The notes under the pieces are model-generated. The model saw nothing but the letters and a program-made list of their open reading frames with translations. It had not been told where the DNA came from and ran no database searches. From contig NZ_AP024851.1 in NCBI RefSeq assembly GCF_024346675.1, positions 1,116,001-1,180,000 of the forward strand: a stretch of DNA of 64,000 nt, in the 5' to 3' direction. This document shows positions 61,671-64,000 of the stretch, piece by piece. Positions within the stretch are counted from its first letter, which is position 1, and each line of letters begins with the position of its first letter. The DNA comes from Photobacterium sanguinicancri (lineage in GTDB: Bacteria > Pseudomonadota > Gammaproteobacteria > Enterobacterales > Vibrionaceae). Made by a program: the position numbers and the translations under genes.

Positions 61671-61695
61671 TACCTGATTACCACCTAGCCTCAGC
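61671..61695 (-). mobile_element. Terminal fragment of a second IS1595-type element
   Basis: On the minus strand the frame reads AEARW-stop and continues TCAGGTAC, matching the last codons and the end of the relic at 60262-60441 (LAEDRW-stop, TCAGGTAA). The two share 15 identical bases, in inverted orientation. It directly abuts the cut response regulator gene. Confidence 0.55.
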
Positions 61696-61826
61696 AAAAT
61701 CAGATCGTAAGTGTTTTCTGTCGCCAGATCTAAACCAGATTCTCCGTTATAAGCAAAATCGAGCTCAAAATAATCACTCAATGCAGAGGCGAGCACCTTG
61801 TCATCTTCAATCATCAGAACAATCAT
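61696..61826 (-). pseudogene. Truncated response regulator (start of the receiver domain)
   Basis: About 43 codons: MIVLMIEDDKVLASALSDYF, then YNGESGLDLATENTYDLIL. This is the first half of an OmpR-type receiver, ending just where the phospho-acceptor Asp is expected (YDLILLD). From here the sequence becomes the IS1595 tail, so an insertion followed by deletion cut the gene. No kinase is adjacent. Confidence 0.7.
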
Positions 61827-61940
61827 TTATCTATTAGCCTACTCATCTTGTCCATTCCACCAGCAAAGATAGCATAAGCATAGTTATCGCTGGGTTACCG
61901 TGATTCACTCCAGCTAAATTTCACAGTGTTCAGATGCCAA

Positions 61941-61962
61941 AAAGGGGCGATAAAGCCCCTTT
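61941..61962 (-). terminator. Terminator of the NmrA-type reductase
   Basis: AAAGGGGC-gataaa-GCCCCTTT; read on the minus strand it is followed by TTTTT. It is 21 nt after the reductase stop. Confidence 0.85.
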
Positions 61963-61982
61963 CTGTCAATGTCACAATACCA

Positions 61983-62897
61983 TCACATATTCGCGAGCTT
62001 TTGTAGTTCAGCTTTATTCTCTTCAAGCCAAGATTCAAAGCTTTGCGGTTTCTTACCTGTCAGCGCTTCAAACGCATCACTCGTACCATTGGACAATCCC
62101 AAACGGTTATGATGATCCATTGTGGTACAGAGTGACACTATCGGTGCTGGCAAACCAAATGACTCAAGCTGCGCCTGATATTCTTCATCAGACAAATGCA
62201 CCATATTGATACTTGTACCTATCACACTGTCGATGACTTTCGCCATCTCTGCATGAGTAAGTGCTTCTGCGCCATGCATAGGCAGTGTCACTTTACTCTG
62301 ATACAGACCTTTAGACTGACTTCCTTTGACTGCTGCAGCTGCCGCTGCATAAGCTAAATCTTTACGAGATAGCTGAGCGATACGTCCTTCCCCCGCGGCA
62401 GATAACCAATGGCCCGTCTGCAAAATGCTAGCGTAGTAGTCAGGAAGGTTATCGAAATACCAATTATTTTGCATGATAGTTACATTCGCAATAGTGCTAT
62501 CCAGAATAGCTTGCTCAGTTGCCTCATGCTCATGAGCAAACACTACAGGTGACTGTGTAGGCACTAGCATTGAAGTATAGGCAATATGCTCAACACCCAC
62601 CCTTTCTGCTGCTGCAACCGCATTTAAATGCGCTTGAGTACGTGGGCCAGAGGCATCTATGCTAATCAAAAGCATACTATGCGCGCCGAGGAAGGCTTGC
62701 TCTAACGCATCAGGACTTGAAAAATCCGCTTCACGCACATCAACGCCTTTTGCCGCCAATTCAGCAAGTTTCTCTGCCTTACGGGTCGTCACAATCAATT
62801 GACTCGGCTTCACTTCAAAATCATTCAGTAGGTAAGACACCACTTGCTGACCGAGTTTGCCCGAAGCACCTGTTACTAAAATTTTACGATCTGACAT
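61983..62897 (-). CDS. NmrA-type NAD(P)-binding oxidoreductase (QorB-like)
   Basis: 304 aa from ATG 62897 (MSDRKILV), as GGAG lies 8 nt upstream; the ATG two codons earlier is too close. Rossmann loop VTGASGKLGQQV and a TTRKAEK motif for NADP. The SDR Tyr-x3-Lys is missing, as in NmrA-like and quinone oxidoreductase 2 (QorB) proteins. Probably reduces quinones or acts as redox sensor. Divergent from a LysR gene. Confidence 0.85.
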   Translation of the reverse strand: MSDRKILVTGASGKLGQQVVSYLLNDFEVKPSQLIVTTRKAEKLAELAAKGVDVREADFSSPDALEQAFLGAHSMLLISIDASGPRTQAHLNAVAAAERVGVEHIAYTSMLVPTQSPVVFAHEHEATEQAILDSTIANVTIMQNNWYFDNLPDYYASILQTGHWLSAAGEGRIAQLSRKDLAYAAAAAAVKGSQSKGLYQSKVTLPMHGAEALTHAEMAKVIDSVIGTSINMVHLSDEEYQAQLESFGLPAPIVSLCTTMDHHNRLGLSNGTSDAFEALTGKKPQSFESWLEENKAELQKLANM

Positions 62898-63051
62898 TTT
62901 CATTTCTCCATCTCTTTATTCTATAAGAGCAAAACAAATCACTGAGTTAAGTGCTTGTCGCTGTTGATGGAGCTACTATATAGTTTACATCTTGATAGAT
63001 AATTAGCCTTTAGATAAACTCATTGTTTATTACAACTAAACAGCTAGAGCA

Positions 63052-63936
63052 ATGATCTCACTCGATGACATGATGGTGTTTGCCAAAGTCGCGGAAAAAC
63101 AATCCTTTACTCAAGCTGGCGATAGCTTAGGTATAGGTAAAGCGCGGGTTTCTCAAATCGTGACCAAGCTTGAAAAGTCACTCAGTACACGATTATTACA
63201 CCGCACGACTCGTTCGCTATCTTTAACCGACGCAGGTGCCAGATATTACGATAAGTGCAAAGCTATTAGTGAAATAGCAGAAGAGGCCAATAGCGAGACA
63301 CTCGACATCAACCAAATACCAAGTGGTACGATTCGTATTTCAACACCAAGTACGACTATGGTGGGTTTATTGAGTGAATTTCTACGCCAATACCCTGAGG
63401 TAAAACTCGATATTATTGAAAGTGATAGCTATAGCAATTTGATTGAGTCACGTTGTGATATTGCCCTGCGAGCTTCATCAGCGTTAGAGGACTCCAGCTT
63501 ATACGCGGTTAAATTGGGGTATTTTTGTGACATGCTGTGCGCATCACCCTCTTACCTAGCAAGCCATAAAGAGATAAAAACCAGCGAAGACCTGCTAAAG
63601 CTAGATTGGATCAGTCATCATATTGTGCACGGCGAAAAGCAACTAACACTCACGAACAGCTTAGGCCAAGTAACTCAATTACCCCACTCGCCTAAGGTAC
63701 AGGTACGAACTTCGGCTTCGGTGAAAGAGTTCGTATTGAATAGTTTAGGCTTTGCCATCATGCCAAGCTTTACCGTGAATAAAGAGTTAGCACAAGGTGA
63801 GCTTATTCGGATATTACCCGAAGTGCATGATCTGCAAATTCCAATTTACGCGGTATACCAAGAAAAGGCACTCATGCCCCTGCGAGTAAGAACCTTAATT
63901 GATTTCTTGAAACAGCATGAAGAGGCTTTTGGCTAA
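63052..63936 (+). CDS. LysR-family transcriptional regulator
   Basis: 294 aa. Winged helix-turn-helix over residues 1-60 (SFTQAGDSLGIGKARVSQIVTKLEKSLSTRLLHRTTRSLSL) and a CrgA-like effector domain (CDIALRASSALEDSSLYAVKL). It is 154 bp from the divergent NmrA-type reductase gene, its likely target. The stop codon lies within a hairpin. Confidence 0.92.
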   Translation: MISLDDMMVFAKVAEKQSFTQAGDSLGIGKARVSQIVTKLEKSLSTRLLHRTTRSLSLTDAGARYYDKCKAISEIAEEANSETLDINQIPSGTIRISTPSTTMVGLLSEFLRQYPEVKLDIIESDSYSNLIESRCDIALRASSALEDSSLYAVKLGYFCDMLCASPSYLASHKEIKTSEDLLKLDWISHHIVHGEKQLTLTNSLGQVTQLPHSPKVQVRTSASVKEFVLNSLGFAIMPSFTVNKELAQGELIRILPEVHDLQIPIYAVYQEKALMPLRVRTLIDFLKQHEEAFG

Positions 63937-63944
63937 AAGCCTCT
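63921..63944 (+). terminator. Hairpin overlapping the end of the LysR gene
   Basis: AGAGGCTTTT-ggct-AAAAGCCTCT, a perfect 10-bp stem, overlapping the stop codon. No long T-run follows. Confidence 0.6.
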
Positions 63945-64000
63945 AATAAACGTGATTACCCCAGCAACATATCAAGAAAATAGTATTTAGCCTGCTTCTT

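Noticed and set aside
61598..61837. 79-codon ORF on the plus strand
   Set aside because: It is antisense to the response regulator relic, which has clear homology; no ribosome binding site.
1..64000. CRISPR array, complete tRNA/rRNA genes, toxin-antitoxin or phage-defence modules
   Set aside because: No regularly spaced direct repeats, complete tRNA folds, rRNA sequence or defence-gene pairs were recognised on either strand.

Overview
The window looks like chromosomal DNA of a marine gammaproteobacterium, most likely Vibrionaceae (Photobacterium/Vibrio-like). This is an inference from gene content: an MshA-type pilin, RhlE and DbpA helicases, a FabY-type ketosynthase, a CNT nucleoside transporter, a BCCT osmolyte transporter, a cytochrome c'/b561 pair and a PhoPQ-like system. 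Base composition is moderately AT-rich by eye. No rRNA, complete tRNA, CRISPR array or intact mobile element is visible.

Region 1 (1-19 kb) is an exopolysaccharide locus. It holds an asparagine-synthase-type amidotransferase, three glycosyltransferases, an O-antigen ligase-like membrane protein, a three-gene GDP-D,D-heptose cassette (hddA-gmhA-hddC), a Wzx-type flippase, a beta-helix protein, a FemAB-like acyltransferase, a PrsT-type TPR lipoprotein, a secreted trypsin-like protease, a VanZ-like protein and a second beta-helix lipoprotein. Several of these belong to families that normally accompany exosortase A/PEP-CTERM loci, but neither an exosortase nor a PEP-CTERM substrate is in the window. 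Two genes are inverted and overlap their convergent neighbours at the 3' ends.

Region 2 (19-46 kb) is mostly housekeeping and accessory genes, each in a short unit closed by a clear hairpin. They include rhlE, adhP behind a Fur-box-like site, a LysR regulator next to a flavin reductase, an exported family II pyrophosphatase, a CNT transporter, a three-domain RidA fusion with a palindromic promoter and elaborate 3' hairpins, an orphan MshA-like pilin with a non-ATG start, a DnaQ-like exonuclease, a BCCT transporter, dbpA, a pair of paralogous small outer-membrane-like proteins, an AlkA-type glycosylase, a FabY-like ketosynthase and a GlxA-type AraC regulator. Several short tandem repeats and small or decayed ORFs lie between them.

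Region 3 (46-58.6 kb) holds ogt, a nitroreductase, a cytochrome c'/cytochrome b561/MarR cluster with a 21-bp-arm inverted repeat in its divergent promoter and a second copy of the motif before marR, a parvulin, a chemotaxis receptor, a PepSY-response regulator-histidine kinase operon preceded by a PhoP-box-like direct repeat with 11-bp period, and an ABC-class ATPase.

Region 4 (58.6-61.9 kb) is a graveyard of mobile DNA: a degenerate IS5-family element with both ends still visible, two IS1595-type transposase tails in inverted orientation, a frameshifted M15 peptidase, a small lipoprotein, a tRNA-3'-end-like sequence and a response regulator cut off after its receiver start. The window ends with a divergent NmrA-type reductase/LysR pair.
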